62,470 bases of DNA from Syntrophomonas sp. UBA1376 (GCA_002305535.1 DBRE01000028.1:1-62470); one strand, 5' to 3'. Numbered from the stretch's first letter, positions 42,183 through 51,227 are shown. Numbers and translations are program-made. The notes: generated by a model not told the origin, from the letters alone.

Positions 42183-42626
42183 GTGAAGTTTTATACTGAG
42201 TATCTTTGGTTCAATACTGAAAAGAAACGCCAGTATATACGGATAACTGATCAGGTTAGCCAGGCTGTGCAAAAAAGCGGAATTCGGGAAGGTATGGTAT
42301 TGGTCAGTGCCATGCATATCACCGCTTCTGTTTTTGTAAATGATAACGAGAGCGGTATCCTGCATGATCTGGATGAAATGCTGGAAAAATTGGCACCTTT
42401 CCGACCCAATCACCAACATCATCATACCGGAGAGACCAATGGAGATGCTCATCTGAAAAGCCTCTTGATGCATCATGAGGTTATCGTCCCAGTCACCAGC
42501 GGCAAACTTGACCTGGGTCCCTGGCAGGAAGTCTTTTACGGCGAATTCGATGGACAGCGCCGCAAACGGGTCATTATTAAGGTGATGGGAGAATATGATC
42601 TTGATCAGTCCAGGCTTAAATCCTGA
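42183..42626 (+). CDS. YjbQ (UPF0047) family protein
   Basis: A 147-residue protein of the UPF0047 family, noted in the literature as having a weak secondary thiamine-phosphate synthase activity. The conserved H-I-T-A-S-V-F-V-N-D-N-E and the His-rich N-H-Q-H-H-H-T segments are clear, as is the final G-P-W-Q with G-E-F-D-G. It starts at GTG 42183. Its last 22 bases overlap the tail of aroH on the other strand. Confidence 0.88.
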   Translation: MKFYTEYLWFNTEKKRQYIRITDQVSQAVQKSGIREGMVLVSAMHITASVFVNDNESGILHDLDEMLEKLAPFRPNHQHHHTGETNGDAHLKSLLMHHEVIVPVTSGKLDLGPWQEVFYGEFDGQRRKRVIIKVMGEYDLDQSRLKS

Positions 42627-42970
42627 CGCAAACGCTGCGCTTCTTTTAAGTAAATGTGGCGAATCTCCTGCTGAGATTTGTTGGTATTTATCATGACCAG
42701 GACTCTTATACACAGAGGTAAAGCCTCGGGAACCTCTATTTCTTGAAAACAGAGCAGAGGCACTTTATCCCATCCCATAAGACGGGCAGCTTCGGCTGGA
42801 AAAACCGACCTTATATCGGAAGTTACGGTGAACAACGCACTGGCTACATCTTCCGTCTCAAAGCTGTTCTCCTTCTGCATATGAGCCAGCAGTTCACCGG
42901 TAGCAGCAAGCACCAACGCTCTTTCATCCTTATCTACAGTGATGGCACCACGAATACCACGAACGAACAT
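42605..42970 (-). CDS. aroH: Chorismate mutase, AroH class
   Basis: A 121-residue monofunctional chorismate mutase of the trimeric AroH class, making prephenate for TyrA. Family blocks R-G-I-R-G-A-I-T-V at 4-12, F-T-V-T-S-D near 47-52, A-R-L-M-G-W and R-V-L-V-M-I are present. It starts at ATG 42970 after GAGGAG. It is convergent with and overlaps yjbQ by 22 bases. Confidence 0.92.
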   Translation of the reverse strand: MFVRGIRGAITVDKDERALVLAATGELLAHMQKENSFETEDVASALFTVTSDIRSVFPAEAARLMGWDKVPLLCFQEIEVPEALPLCIRVLVMINTNKSQQEIRHIYLKEAQRLRQDLSLD

Positions 42971-42994
42971 CGTTTATTTACTCCTCTTACCCTC

Positions 42995-43411
42995 TTAATT
43001 GACTGCACGATGGCCCAGGCCTATGGCAACCTCATCTAGATGGAGCAGACCTATGCCCAAGAAAATGGCCACACTGACATGGTCATTATGACGGGCTATG
43101 CCAATTTTGCCACCTACATTCAAACCCAGGGCTTTAGGCATGATCTGGGTGATAGCTTCTCTGGCAGCACCAGCCACCGCTCCTTCGTCAGCATGGGTAT
43201 CCTTTATTACGCCTTCCCTTTTGGCAGCTACCACTGCTCGTTCTACTATTTTCCCTACTGAGCTGATAAACTCACCACCATAGTCAACTGCTACTGCCCG
43301 TACTTCACTCTCAGTTAAGAGTTGCTTTTTCAATTCGATCTCTTCTTGACGAGTAGCGCTTAATGCCATTTTGATGGCTGAGGTGGCCACTACCTTACTA
43401 CCAATTTCCAT
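42995..43411 (-). CDS. HutP-like RNA-binding protein
   Basis: A 138-residue protein resembling HutP, the Bacillus histidine- and Mg-dependent antiterminator that binds NAG triplets in mRNA. The C-terminal I-G-L-G-H-R block and a central V-A-V-A..V-I-K-D-T-H..E fit the family. No histidine-utilisation genes other than ftcD are in the window, so its target may be different. It lies between aroH and a small membrane-anchored protein on the same strand. Confidence 0.75.
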   Translation of the reverse strand: MEIGSKVVATSAIKMALSATRQEEIELKKQLLTESEVRAVAVDYGGEFISSVGKIVERAVVAAKREGVIKDTHADEGAVAGAAREAITQIMPKALGLNVGGKIGIARHNDHVSVAIFLGIGLLHLDEVAIGLGHRAVN

Positions 43412-43437
43412 TGTTACCTACCACCTTGTGTTTTTCC

Positions 43438-43920
43438 TCATTTTACTATAACCTTACCAACCATGACCAGACTGTGATTAGCAGTATACACATTATCCTT
43501 GGCAGGAAAAGCCAGGTTATCAGATACCGATTTGATGCGATAGTTTATGGGAAAATCGTAAGAAGTGGAATCTATCTCAATAGTGTCACCAGCCATAACC
43601 TCCAGCCTGATCTCCCGCTCATCGAAACGAGTGCGTTCTTTTCCATTGACCAGTATGAGAGCTTTAGGAAGAGCAGAATACTGTTCTATGGCTATGGTCA
43701 ATACTGCGTCCGGGGAAACAACTTCAGCAGGTGGTGTGTGGCTAGGACTTTCAGCTATGGCAGGGTACTCAACAATCTGACCCTCCAGTCGTTCTCCCCA
43801 ACTAAGATACAGTCGAAATGGTTCACTGGTCATTAAGCCCTGAACTAAGACTACTGCTGCCAGGCTTAAGACAATCAAGTGGATCAGAGACTTTTCCACC
43901 CTGTTGATAAATTTACGCAA
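43438..43920 (-). CDS. Membrane-anchored protein of unknown function
   Basis: A 160-residue protein with a hydrophobic anchor at about 15-29 and an extracytoplasmic domain. A linker rich in Pro and Ser follows the anchor, and then a small beta-rich domain with V-N-G-K-E-R. It starts at TTG 43920 after GGGGGTGATCC. I do not recognise the family. It is close to larB upstream and hutP-like downstream on the same strand. Confidence 0.65.
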   Translation of the reverse strand: MRKFINRVEKSLIHLIVLSLAAVVLVQGLMTSEPFRLYLSWGERLEGQIVEYPAIAESPSHTPPAEVVSPDAVLTIAIEQYSALPKALILVNGKERTRFDEREIRLEVMAGDTIEIDSTSYDFPINYRIKSVSDNLAFPAKDNVYTANHSLVMVGKVIVK

Positions 43921-43972
43921 AGGATCACCCCCGGGCCTGTTTCTCCACTATCTTATGCCCGTTCGAGGTAGA

Positions 43973-44725
43973 TTATCCATGGTTTGTCTCAATGATAGCC
44001 CGGGCTAAGGCAGCTGCTCCATAACCATTATCGATGTTTACCACCCCTACTCCCGGTGCACAAGTATTCAACATGCTGAGCAGGGCGGCCAGGCCACCAA
44101 AACTGGCTCCATAGCCTACGCTGGTGGGAACCGCTATAACCGGGCGATGGGTCAAGCCTCCCACTACACTGGCCAAGGCTCCGTCCATTCCCGCCACCAC
44201 GATCACCACCTGGACTTCACGAATAAGGGGTAAATTGTCCATTACCCTATGAATACCGGCCACACCAACGTCAAATAAGCGCACCACCGGGATCCCCATA
44301 GTTTCCAGACAAAGGGCTGCCTCCTCAGCTACTGGCAGATCAGCTGTGCCAGCTGTCACTACCGCTACTCGTTGTTCAGTTTGCCAGCCGGGGGCAGGAC
44401 GATAGAGCAAACGTGCCTGCCGATGGTAGCAAATATCAGGAATTATTTGCTGTACCGCCTGAAACACTTCCTCACTGGCTCTGGTGCCTAACAGACGATC
44501 ATTTTTTAAGGCAAGATGTTCCATGATCTGTGCTACCTGAGAAGGCTCTTTGCCTTGGCAGAATACTACTTCACAGAAATTGTCCCGCAAGGCACGGTGA
44601 TCATCTATACGTGCAAATCCCAGATCGGTATATGGTTCGCTGATTAGGATATCCAAAACTTCCTCAGGCTGCATAGAGCCTTTTTTTATTTGCTCCAATA
44701 GATTCTTGATAGTATCCCTACTCAT
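43973..44725 (-). CDS. larB: Nickel-pincer cofactor biosynthesis protein LarB
   Basis: LarB carboxylates and hydrolyses nicotinic acid adenine dinucleotide, the first step towards the nickel-pincer cofactor of lactate racemase. The 250-residue protein has the G-T-A-D-L-P, V-V-A-G-M-D-G-A and P-T-S-V-G-Y-G blocks that resemble PurE. It overlaps the larE stop by four bases (ATGA). No larC or larA is in the window. Confidence 0.93.
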   Translation of the reverse strand: MSRDTIKNLLEQIKKGSMQPEEVLDILISEPYTDLGFARIDDHRALRDNFCEVVFCQGKEPSQVAQIMEHLALKNDRLLGTRASEEVFQAVQQIIPDICYHRQARLLYRPAPGWQTEQRVAVVTAGTADLPVAEEAALCLETMGIPVVRLFDVGVAGIHRVMDNLPLIREVQVVIVVAGMDGALASVVGGLTHRPVIAVPTSVGYGASFGGLAALLSMLNTCAPGVGVVNIDNGYGAAALARAIIETNHG

Positions 44726-45549
44726 AATAAAATCTCCCTACTATCGCCTACTTTTTCACCATACCCATTCAAATCCAATGCGATCGGTTTTAAGCCCATA
44801 GTCTGGGCTATTTTTACTATATCAGCTCGTTTATCGATAATTACCGGGATTTCTTCCGGTCTAACTTCCAAACGTATCTCCCCATTATTGTACCGAGCTC
44901 TCACCAAAGAAACACCCAAAAGACGAATGGCTTCTTCCAATTCATCCAATCGAGCCAGCAGATCTGCATCAAGATGCTGCCCGGTTTTGATGCGGGTAGC
45001 CAAACATGATTCGGTGGGGTATCCAGTAAAGGGCAGATGGTAGGAATTACACAAATCTACAATACTGGCACGATCCAAACCGGCCATCAACAGCGGACTG
45101 ATAATGTTAAACTCATCCAGGGCCTTCATGCCGGGTCGATACTCCTTAAGATCGTCCCCATGGGATCCATCCAACACCGTTGCCGTCAACTCATCCATAT
45201 TATGCAACATATAAGTTACTCGGATGCGTTTACAGTAATAGCAACGCAATAAGTCATTACCAGTAAATTTTTCGTCTTCCATCTCGGGGGTATTAAGGAT
45301 AATATGCTCAACCTGCAAAAGCTCAGCGGTCTGTACTGCTCGCGCTAATTCATGCTGGGGAGTGGTCGGGGATCGAAATGTAACGGCTTTTACATGCTTT
45401 TTATCAAGAAAATGTGTGCAGGCCCATAATAGAAAGGCACTGTCCATGCCTCCTGAAAGCATAACAGCTACTTGGGGTAGGCTTTGCAGTATAGCTCCCA
45501 ACCTGGCTAAAGATCCAGGTTCTCCAATTGTTTTTGGCGTATTCAACAC
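44722..45549 (-). CDS. larE: ATP-dependent sulfur transferase LarE
   Basis: LarE supplies sulfur to the nickel-pincer cofactor. The 275-residue protein has the PP-loop S-G-G-M-D-S near 32-37. It has C103 and C106 (L-R-C-Y-Y-C-K) plus C182 (E-S-C-L-A-T-R). This three-cysteine set suggests the variant that binds a 4Fe-4S cluster for sulfur transfer rather than sacrificing a cysteine. It starts at GTG 45549 or the next codon, TTG. Confidence 0.93.
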   Translation of the reverse strand: MLNTPKTIGEPGSLARLGAILQSLPQVAVMLSGGMDSAFLLWACTHFLDKKHVKAVTFRSPTTPQHELARAVQTAELLQVEHIILNTPEMEDEKFTGNDLLRCYYCKRIRVTYMLHNMDELTATVLDGSHGDDLKEYRPGMKALDEFNIISPLLMAGLDRASIVDLCNSYHLPFTGYPTESCLATRIKTGQHLDADLLARLDELEEAIRLLGVSLVRARYNNGEIRLEVRPEEIPVIIDKRADIVKIAQTMGLKPIALDLNGYGEKVGDSREILL

Positions 45550-45594
45550 CGCTCAGAATTCCCTCCCGTTCATCACCGAAAAAGAATGCAAGAA

Positions 45595-45666
45595 GGGACT
45601 GTTCTTTCTGTCATATCTGCCAAGAACGTCTGGTGCCTTACCTGACATCACCGAAAGAACGGTCCC
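45595..45666 (-). terminator. Long hairpin between the HDOD gene and larE
   Basis: GGGACTGTTCTTTC (45595-45608) and GAAAGAACGGTCCC (45653-45666) pair over fourteen bases with one G-T pair. A nested TGTCA/TGACA pair sits inside. On the minus strand the tail is T-rich with breaks. It most likely ends the HDOD transcript. Confidence 0.55.
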
Positions 45667-45677
45667 CTCTTACATCC

Positions 45678-46526
45678 TTAGATGTTAAAACTCTGCTGGT
45701 CGGCGCATAAATCAGTCATTTCCGAAATGATACTTTCAATATCAGTATCCTGTAAACCTAGAATATCCATGGCTTTAGCTGAAATGGGATAGAGCATACC
45801 ATCCACTCCAATGCCAATTCCCATGGCCACGCAGACTGCATCAGCCACATGTACGATAGCAGTCAGTTTGGGATTGACCTGAGCATTATCAGGGTCATGG
45901 TGAAATTCGATGGCTTCTACTAGTTCGGGAGGCAGATTCCATTTTTCAGCTATTCTAGCCCCCACCTGAGCATGATTAAATCCCAGGATTGATTCTTCAG
46001 CCTCCAAAAACGAAGTATTGTTATTCAACACTTTATTCAGGACTTCATGGTAGGCCTCTTTGAGAGAACTGTTCAATACTACTTTACCGGTGTCATGAAG
46101 CAAAGCAGCTGTATAAGTCACATCCACTCCAGGATATTTAACCCGCCTGGCAATTAGACGCGCCGCCATAGCTGAGGACTGGGAGTGCTTCCACAGTTCA
46201 CCGTATTCTAGAGCATACCCTTCCATCTCTTGGGACAGTATTTCATTAACCGATGCCGCCAAGACAATGCTACGAATGGTTTTGAATCCCAACAATACTG
46301 TAGCATCGGTCACTGAAGCAATGCGGCGGGGGAAATTATAAAAAGCTGAGTTAGCCAATTTTAATACCCGAGCCGTCAAACCCTGATCCTGGGATAGCTC
46401 CCGGTTGATGTCCTGAGCCGTAGAATCAGGTTCTTCAGTGAGTTCCATTACTCTTAAAACTACCTGCGGCAAAGAAGGCAGATCTTGTACTGCTTGAACA
46501 ATCTCCTCCAAGGAAACCCTTCCCAT
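45678..46526 (-). CDS. HDOD domain protein
   Basis: A 282-residue protein with a single HDOD domain, an HD-like fold used in bacterial signalling. It has L-P-S-L-P-Q-V near 16-22, L-L-H-D-T-G-K near 142-148, and H-H near 205. The HD residues are partly kept, but many HDOD proteins are not active phosphodiesterases. ATG 46526 is preceded by AAAGGAGG. It follows an unknown gene by 13 bases. Confidence 0.85.
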   Translation of the reverse strand: MGRVSLEEIVQAVQDLPSLPQVVLRVMELTEEPDSTAQDINRELSQDQGLTARVLKLANSAFYNFPRRIASVTDATVLLGFKTIRSIVLAASVNEILSQEMEGYALEYGELWKHSQSSAMAARLIARRVKYPGVDVTYTAALLHDTGKVVLNSSLKEAYHEVLNKVLNNNTSFLEAEESILGFNHAQVGARIAEKWNLPPELVEAIEFHHDPDNAQVNPKLTAIVHVADAVCVAMGIGIGVDGMLYPISAKAMDILGLQDTDIESIISEMTDLCADQQSFNI

Positions 46527-46539
46527 CAGGATTCCTCCT

Positions 46540-46971
46540 TTATCTCCAGTTATCCAGTTTACGTTCCAGATATGACCGGTAATTATGCATTTCGTCACAG
46601 ACTTTCATCAGCAGTCTCTCTATATCCAAACGCGCCAAGGTCAGATCCTCGGGTTCCAGAACCTCAACAGTGCGGAATTCTTCCTTCATAGCAAATTTGA
46701 CTGCATCTTCCAAAGTATCGGCCAGATAGGTGATGGTAACCGGAGCAAATGCGGTCATCTTCCCGGTAACCTCATCCAAAACAGTGTATACTTCCTGACT
46801 CATATCAATATCTTCAATAAAGATACCTTGAATAGGAACATTACGCACCAGGGAAACCTTGTGTTGGCGGATTTCTTCTGCAACTTGAACGCCGTTCTTA
46901 CCGCCGAAAAATTTCCCTTGACGGGTTTTGCCCAGGTAGTCAAAGCGAACTTTCATTCTAATTTTAGTCAT
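46540..46971 (-). CDS. Conserved protein of unknown function next to HDOD
   Basis: A 143-residue soluble protein. It starts at ATG 46971 after GGGAGG. It has no signal peptide or membrane span and contains a mixed alpha-beta pattern with R-F-D-Y-L-G-K-T near the start. I do not recognise the family. It is probably co-transcribed with the HDOD gene (13-base gap). Confidence 0.65.
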   Translation of the reverse strand: MTKIRMKVRFDYLGKTRQGKFFGGKNGVQVAEEIRQHKVSLVRNVPIQGIFIEDIDMSQEVYTVLDEVTGKMTAFAPVTITYLADTLEDAVKFAMKEEFRTVEVLEPEDLTLARLDIERLLMKVCDEMHNYRSYLERKLDNWR

Positions 46972-47236
46972 GATGATTGCTGCCTCCCATCTGCATTATT
47001 CATCGGCACTCGTCAGGCATCAGGCTACCATACTTTTTTATTTACTATATCGGTCTTTGGGCTAATAACTTTATTTACAAGGTTCTATATGATGGGGGTG
47101 ATCACTCAGCCTCAGATTGTTTCCGCCCCCCAGTTCCCTTAATCCCATTATAACAAATAACCATCCATTTATTTCATCCCCCATTAAGTATCCCATAAAA
47201 AGGTCTGGGTGAATCAAATCATGGCTAAAACGTTCA

Positions 47237-47794
47237 TCAATAGTCAATACCCTCTCGGGCTAAAACCCCCAATGTATAAGGATGTTTTATCATTTCCATC
47301 CGGGTAACCAGATCTGCCGAATCCACTAATTCTGCGGTGCAACTACGTCCGGTCAGTATTAAATCCAATCCAGTGGGCGCATCGTTCAGTATGTTTTTTA
47401 TCTGAGGTTGCGCAGCAGGCCAAGTTGACCATAGGTTAAGAATCTCATCCAAAACGATTAAATTCCACCTGTCTGCCTTAATCTCCTCCTCAGCCAAGGT
47501 AAGCCCCGCTCTAGCCCACTCCTCATCCTCTATTTCCCATCTGGATCTGGTTACAATGCACTCCTGTTGCCCTGGACAGCAGGTTTGACCAAGGTAAGGA
47601 CAAGGTCTTCCAAATGATTTTACCACCAGACGAGGGCTGTCCAGATAATGAGCGGCTTTCCACTCTCCACTGATGCGCTGGTCTTTTAAGAACAACAGTA
47701 CCAGCACCTTGCGTCCGTGCCCCCAGGAACGAAAGGCGATTCCAGCTGCGGCCGAGGTTTTCCCCTTACCAGGACCAGTAAAAATAAGTTTCAA
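47237..47794 (-). CDS. cobO: Corrinoid adenosyltransferase, CobO/BtuR type
   Basis: CobO adenosylates cob(I)alamin-type corrinoids with ATP. The 185-residue protein has the P-loop G-P-G-K-G-K-T-S near 7-14 and D-E-I-L-N-L near 115. Unusually it carries a Cys-rich stretch with C65, C72, C73 and C79 in the centre. It starts at TTG 47794, overlapping the rluB stop. Confidence 0.9.
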   Translation of the reverse strand: MKLIFTGPGKGKTSAAAGIAFRSWGHGRKVLVLLFLKDQRISGEWKAAHYLDSPRLVVKSFGRPCPYLGQTCCPGQQECIVTRSRWEIEDEEWARAGLTLAEEEIKADRWNLIVLDEILNLWSTWPAAQPQIKNILNDAPTGLDLILTGRSCTAELVDSADLVTRMEMIKHPYTLGVLAREGIDY

Positions 47795-48543
47795 GAGTTA
47801 TCCCCACCATCATCATTTTTAGACGGCTCAGTTGCCAGAGCTAATAGTTGCTCAACCTCATCCTGGGTCAAATATCGATACTGTCCAATGCGTAAATTAT
47901 CTAAGTTAAGGCTGCCAAAGCCTGTTCGAACCAGGTGTAGAACCGGGTGACCGATAGCTTGAAACATTCTTTTAACCTGATGTTTACGCCCCTCATGAAT
48001 CTCAATCTCCACCGTGGTCTCATTTGCGCTCGACATGATTATCTTTGCTCTAGCTGGAGCTGTCCAACCATCATCCAGTTCAATGCCTGTTTCCAAGCGT
48101 TTTAATTGGGAAGGTCTTACTTTACCTTTGACAATAGCCTGATAGCGTTTGGAAACCATATGGCGGGGATGAATCATCTGATTGGTGAAATCCCCGTCAT
48201 TAGTTAGCAATAAAAGCCCTTCCGTATCAAAGTCCAATCTTCCCACCGGATACAAACGCTGTCTGTTGTCACTGATTAGATCCATTACGGTAGGTCTGTC
48301 GAAGGGGTCGGTTACGGTGGATAGATACCCGGCAGGTTTATAAAGCAGGATATATTGCTTCGTTTCAGGTGTGATCGGAGTTTTGTCCACTTCTATATAG
48401 TCTGACATTGGATCCACTTCAAATGCCGGCGTTGTAACCAGTTTATCATTTACCCGCACCTGCCCGTTGACAATCAACTCCTCTGCCTTACGGCGGGAAG
48501 CCACCCCGGCATGTGCTAAATACTTGGCCAGTCTCACATACAT
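47791..48543 (-). CDS. rluB: 23S rRNA pseudouridine synthase RluB-type
   Basis: A 250-residue pseudouridine synthase with an N-terminal S4 RNA-binding domain (about 1-60) and the catalytic G-R-L-D-F-D-T-E-G-L block with D104. RluB modifies U2605 of 23S rRNA. It is usually near scpA/scpB in Firmicutes; here seven kilobases separate them. Confidence 0.93.
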   Translation of the reverse strand: MYVRLAKYLAHAGVASRRKAEELIVNGQVRVNDKLVTTPAFEVDPMSDYIEVDKTPITPETKQYILLYKPAGYLSTVTDPFDRPTVMDLISDNRQRLYPVGRLDFDTEGLLLLTNDGDFTNQMIHPRHMVSKRYQAIVKGKVRPSQLKRLETGIELDDGWTAPARAKIIMSSANETTVEIEIHEGRKHQVKRMFQAIGHPVLHLVRTGFGSLNLDNLRIGQYRYLTQDEVEQLLALATEPSKNDDGGDNS

Positions 48544-48887
48544 CCCTCTCGGTCATAGGCGGGGACATTGTCATCCTGGGGGAGGAACGACCGAAGAATA
48601 TTTCCTTCTGGTACGAATAACAATTCTTCGACTTCATCATCGAGACAGATACTTTTTCATTAATCTCGAATTGCCCCCATGCCTCACCTTAATTGGAGTA
48701 TAATCCTATTAAGTATTATGTTCCACGTTGACATAAAAGAGTGAATATTTCAAGGTCTAATCCCCATTAGACTGGTTTTAATAGGTAGTAGAAGCTAGGT
48801 TAATACTATGGGTAAGAAACATTTATAGGGATAAGTCTGGGCATATTTGTTATTATTATAATTAACCTAAACACCGGAGGCTAACAT
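48544..48887. other. Intergenic region between rluB and folE
   Basis: No gene is seen. It contains repeat copy 3 (48570-48668) and the divergent regulatory regions of rluB and folE. A TATAAT at 48857-48862 may be the folE -10 box. Confidence 0.4.
48570..48668. repeat. Dispersed hairpin repeat, copy 3
   Basis: It shares GTCATCCTG, GGAGGAACGACCGAAG and the right flank ACTTTTTCA..AATCTCG with copies 1 and 4. The inner right arm is more diverged. Confidence 0.75.
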
Positions 48888-49463
48888 ATGACTAAACATG
48901 AAATAAACAAACCGCAAATAGAACAAGCGGTGCGCATGATCCTGGAAGCTATTGGTGAAGATCCTGAACGCGAAGGGGTAAAGAATACACCTAAACGGGT
49001 AGCCAAAATGTATGAAGAAATATTTGCCGGTATGAATACTGAGCCACAGGAGTTTCTGCAGGTCTGCTTTTCCGAATACCATGATGAACTGGTTTTGGTA
49101 AAAGACATTCCTATTTATTCAATGTGCGAACATCATCTACTTCCCTTCTACGGTAAGGCTCATGTGGCCTATATTCCCAAAGGAGGAAAAGTGGTAGGGA
49201 TAAGCAAACTAGCCCGAGTGGCTGAGGCGTACGCCCACCGTCCCCAGTTGCAGGAACGCTTGACCTCACAGATTGCCGATTGTATAAATGATGTTCTTAG
49301 TCCTTACGCAGTAGGGGTAGTCATCGAAGCAGAACATATGTGTATGACCATGCGCGGTATCCGTAAGCCAGGGTCAATAACAGTGACCTCAGCCGTTAGA
49401 GGACTATTTGAAACCCGCTCAGAAGTCCGGGCAGAATTATTTGCTTTGATAAATTCTAAATAG
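48888..49463 (+). CDS. folE: GTP cyclohydrolase I
   Basis: FolE converts GTP to dihydroneopterin triphosphate, the start of tetrahydrofolate synthesis. The 191-residue protein carries the zinc ligands C80, H83 and C152 (in S-M-C-E-H-H and M-C-M-T-M-R-G). It starts at ATG 48888 after CCGGAGG. It sits opposite the fhs gene, which uses tetrahydrofolate. Confidence 0.96.
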   Translation: MTKHEINKPQIEQAVRMILEAIGEDPEREGVKNTPKRVAKMYEEIFAGMNTEPQEFLQVCFSEYHDELVLVKDIPIYSMCEHHLLPFYGKAHVAYIPKGGKVVGISKLARVAEAYAHRPQLQERLTSQIADCINDVLSPYAVGVVIEAEHMCMTMRGIRKPGSITVTSAVRGLFETRSEVRAELFALINSK

Positions 49464-49476
49464 CTATGGAACAATA

Positions 49477-49541
49477 AAAGAGGTCAGGCCTTGAGATATT
49501 TACTCATACATGAGTAGGTATTTCAAGGCCTGACCTCTTTT
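49477..49541. terminator. Bidirectional terminator between folE and fhs
   Basis: AAAAGAGGTCAGGCCTTGA and TCAAGGCCTGACCTCTTTT form a perfect nineteen-base stem with a second hairpin (TACTCA/TGAGTA) at its tip. A and T runs on both sides fit both directions. Confidence 0.95.
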
Positions 49542-49559
49542 TATACCAGCGAGGTTACA

Positions 49560-51227
49560 TTAAAACAGTCCTACAATTTCGCCGCTTTCCAGTATATCTA
49601 TTTTTTCAGCGGCGGGAGTTTTTCCTAAACCAGGCATAGTCATAATGGTGCCCGCTAAGGCTACTACAAATCCGGCTCCAGCTGACAGCCTCACCTCACG
49701 GACGGTTACCTCAAAATCGCGGGGACGTCCTTTCAAATCAGGATTGTCGGATAGCGAATATTGAGTTTTGGCCATGCAAACTGGCAACTCCCCATAGCCC
49801 AGTTCCTCAAATCGCTGTAGCATCTTAGATGCTGCCGAGGTATAGTTCACACCATCTGCTCCATATATTTCCGTGCAGACAGTGCGTATCTTGTCTTTGA
49901 GAGGGAGTTTTAGATCATAGAGAAATTTGAATTCACTGGGTTTTTCAGCGGCTGCCATGACTTTATGAGCTAATTCTTCTCCACCAGCGCCACCTTCCGC
50001 CCACACCTTGGATAAGGCTACTTCAGCTCCCAAAGATTCACAGCGACTTACGATAAATTCGATCTCTTCTGAAGTATCAGTGGGGAATTCATTTAAGGCT
50101 ACCACTACTGGAACACCGAATTTACCGATGTTCTCCATCTGTTTCAGTAAGTTTTCTGTACCCCTTCCCAGAGCTTCCATGTTCTTTTCACCCAATTGGT
50201 CTTTGGCTACCCCGCCATGATTCTTCAAAGCCCGTATGGTGGCTACCAAAACCACAGCATCAGGCTTCAGATTCCCATAGCGACAGACGATGTTAAAAAA
50301 CTTCTCCGCGCCTAAGTCAGCACCGAAGCCTGCTTCGGTAACCAGATAGTCAGCCAGCTTCAGTCCCATTTGGGTCGCAACGATGCTGTTTGCACCGTGG
50401 GCGATATTGGCAAAAGGACCTCCGTGTACAAAGGCCGGGGTGTTTTCCAGGGTTTGAACCAAATTAGGTTTAATAGCATCTTTCATCAATAGAGCCATTG
50501 ATCCGGCAGCTTTCAGGTCATCAGCAGTAACTGGCTCACCATCGTAAGTATAGGCTACCACTATACGCTTAAAGCGTTCTTTTAAATCCATTAAATCAGT
50601 AGCCAGGCAAAGGGATGCCATGATCTCAGAAGCCACACTGATATCAAAGCCGGATTCACGCGGAATACCATCCATGCGGCCTCCCAGGCCAATCACTATG
50701 TTACGTAAGGCCCGTTCATTCAAGTCCATGACCCGCCGGAAAACTATCTGACGGGGATCAATATTAAGAGCATTACCCTGATGTATGTGGTTATCCAACA
50801 TGGCCGCCAAAAGATTATGAGCTGTAGTAACGGCATGTATATCACCGGTAAAATGCAGATTGATGTCTTCCATTGGCACCACCTGAGCATAGCCACCCCC
50901 AGCAGCTCCCCCTTTGATACCAAAACTGGGCCCCAGGGACGGCTCACGAAGGGCTATTATGGCTTTCTTGCCCACCCGGTTCAGGGCCTGACCCAATCCC
51001 ACTGTGGTGGTGGTTTTCCCTTCGCCTGCCGGAGTAGGGGTAATGGCCGTAACCAGTACCAACTTTCCGGAGGGCTTGTTTTGGATGCGTGACCACACAT
51101 CCAGCGACAATTTAGCTTTATACTTGCCGTACAATTCCAGATCATCATCACTCAACCCAAGTGATCTTCCGATTTGATCAATAGGAGCCATCCTACACTC
51201 CTGAGCAATCTCAATATCACTTTTCAT
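49560..51227 (-). CDS. fhs: Formate-tetrahydrofolate ligase
   Basis: Fhs makes 10-formyl-tetrahydrofolate from formate, ATP and tetrahydrofolate. The 555-residue protein has the P-loop T-P-T-P-A-G-E-G-K-T-T near 63-73 and the conserved G-I-K-G-G-A-A-G-G-G-Y block near 103-113. It follows ftcD by about 55 bases. In an anaerobe it can run in the formate- or ATP-forming direction. Confidence 0.97.
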   Translation of the reverse strand: MKSDIEIAQECRMAPIDQIGRSLGLSDDDLELYGKYKAKLSLDVWSRIQNKPSGKLVLVTAITPTPAGEGKTTTTVGLGQALNRVGKKAIIALREPSLGPSFGIKGGAAGGGYAQVVPMEDINLHFTGDIHAVTTAHNLLAAMLDNHIHQGNALNIDPRQIVFRRVMDLNERALRNIVIGLGGRMDGIPRESGFDISVASEIMASLCLATDLMDLKERFKRIVVAYTYDGEPVTADDLKAAGSMALLMKDAIKPNLVQTLENTPAFVHGGPFANIAHGANSIVATQMGLKLADYLVTEAGFGADLGAEKFFNIVCRYGNLKPDAVVLVATIRALKNHGGVAKDQLGEKNMEALGRGTENLLKQMENIGKFGVPVVVALNEFPTDTSEEIEFIVSRCESLGAEVALSKVWAEGGAGGEELAHKVMAAAEKPSEFKFLYDLKLPLKDKIRTVCTEIYGADGVNYTSAASKMLQRFEELGYGELPVCMAKTQYSLSDNPDLKGRPRDFEVTVREVRLSAGAGFVVALAGTIMTMPGLGKTPAAEKIDILESGEIVGLF

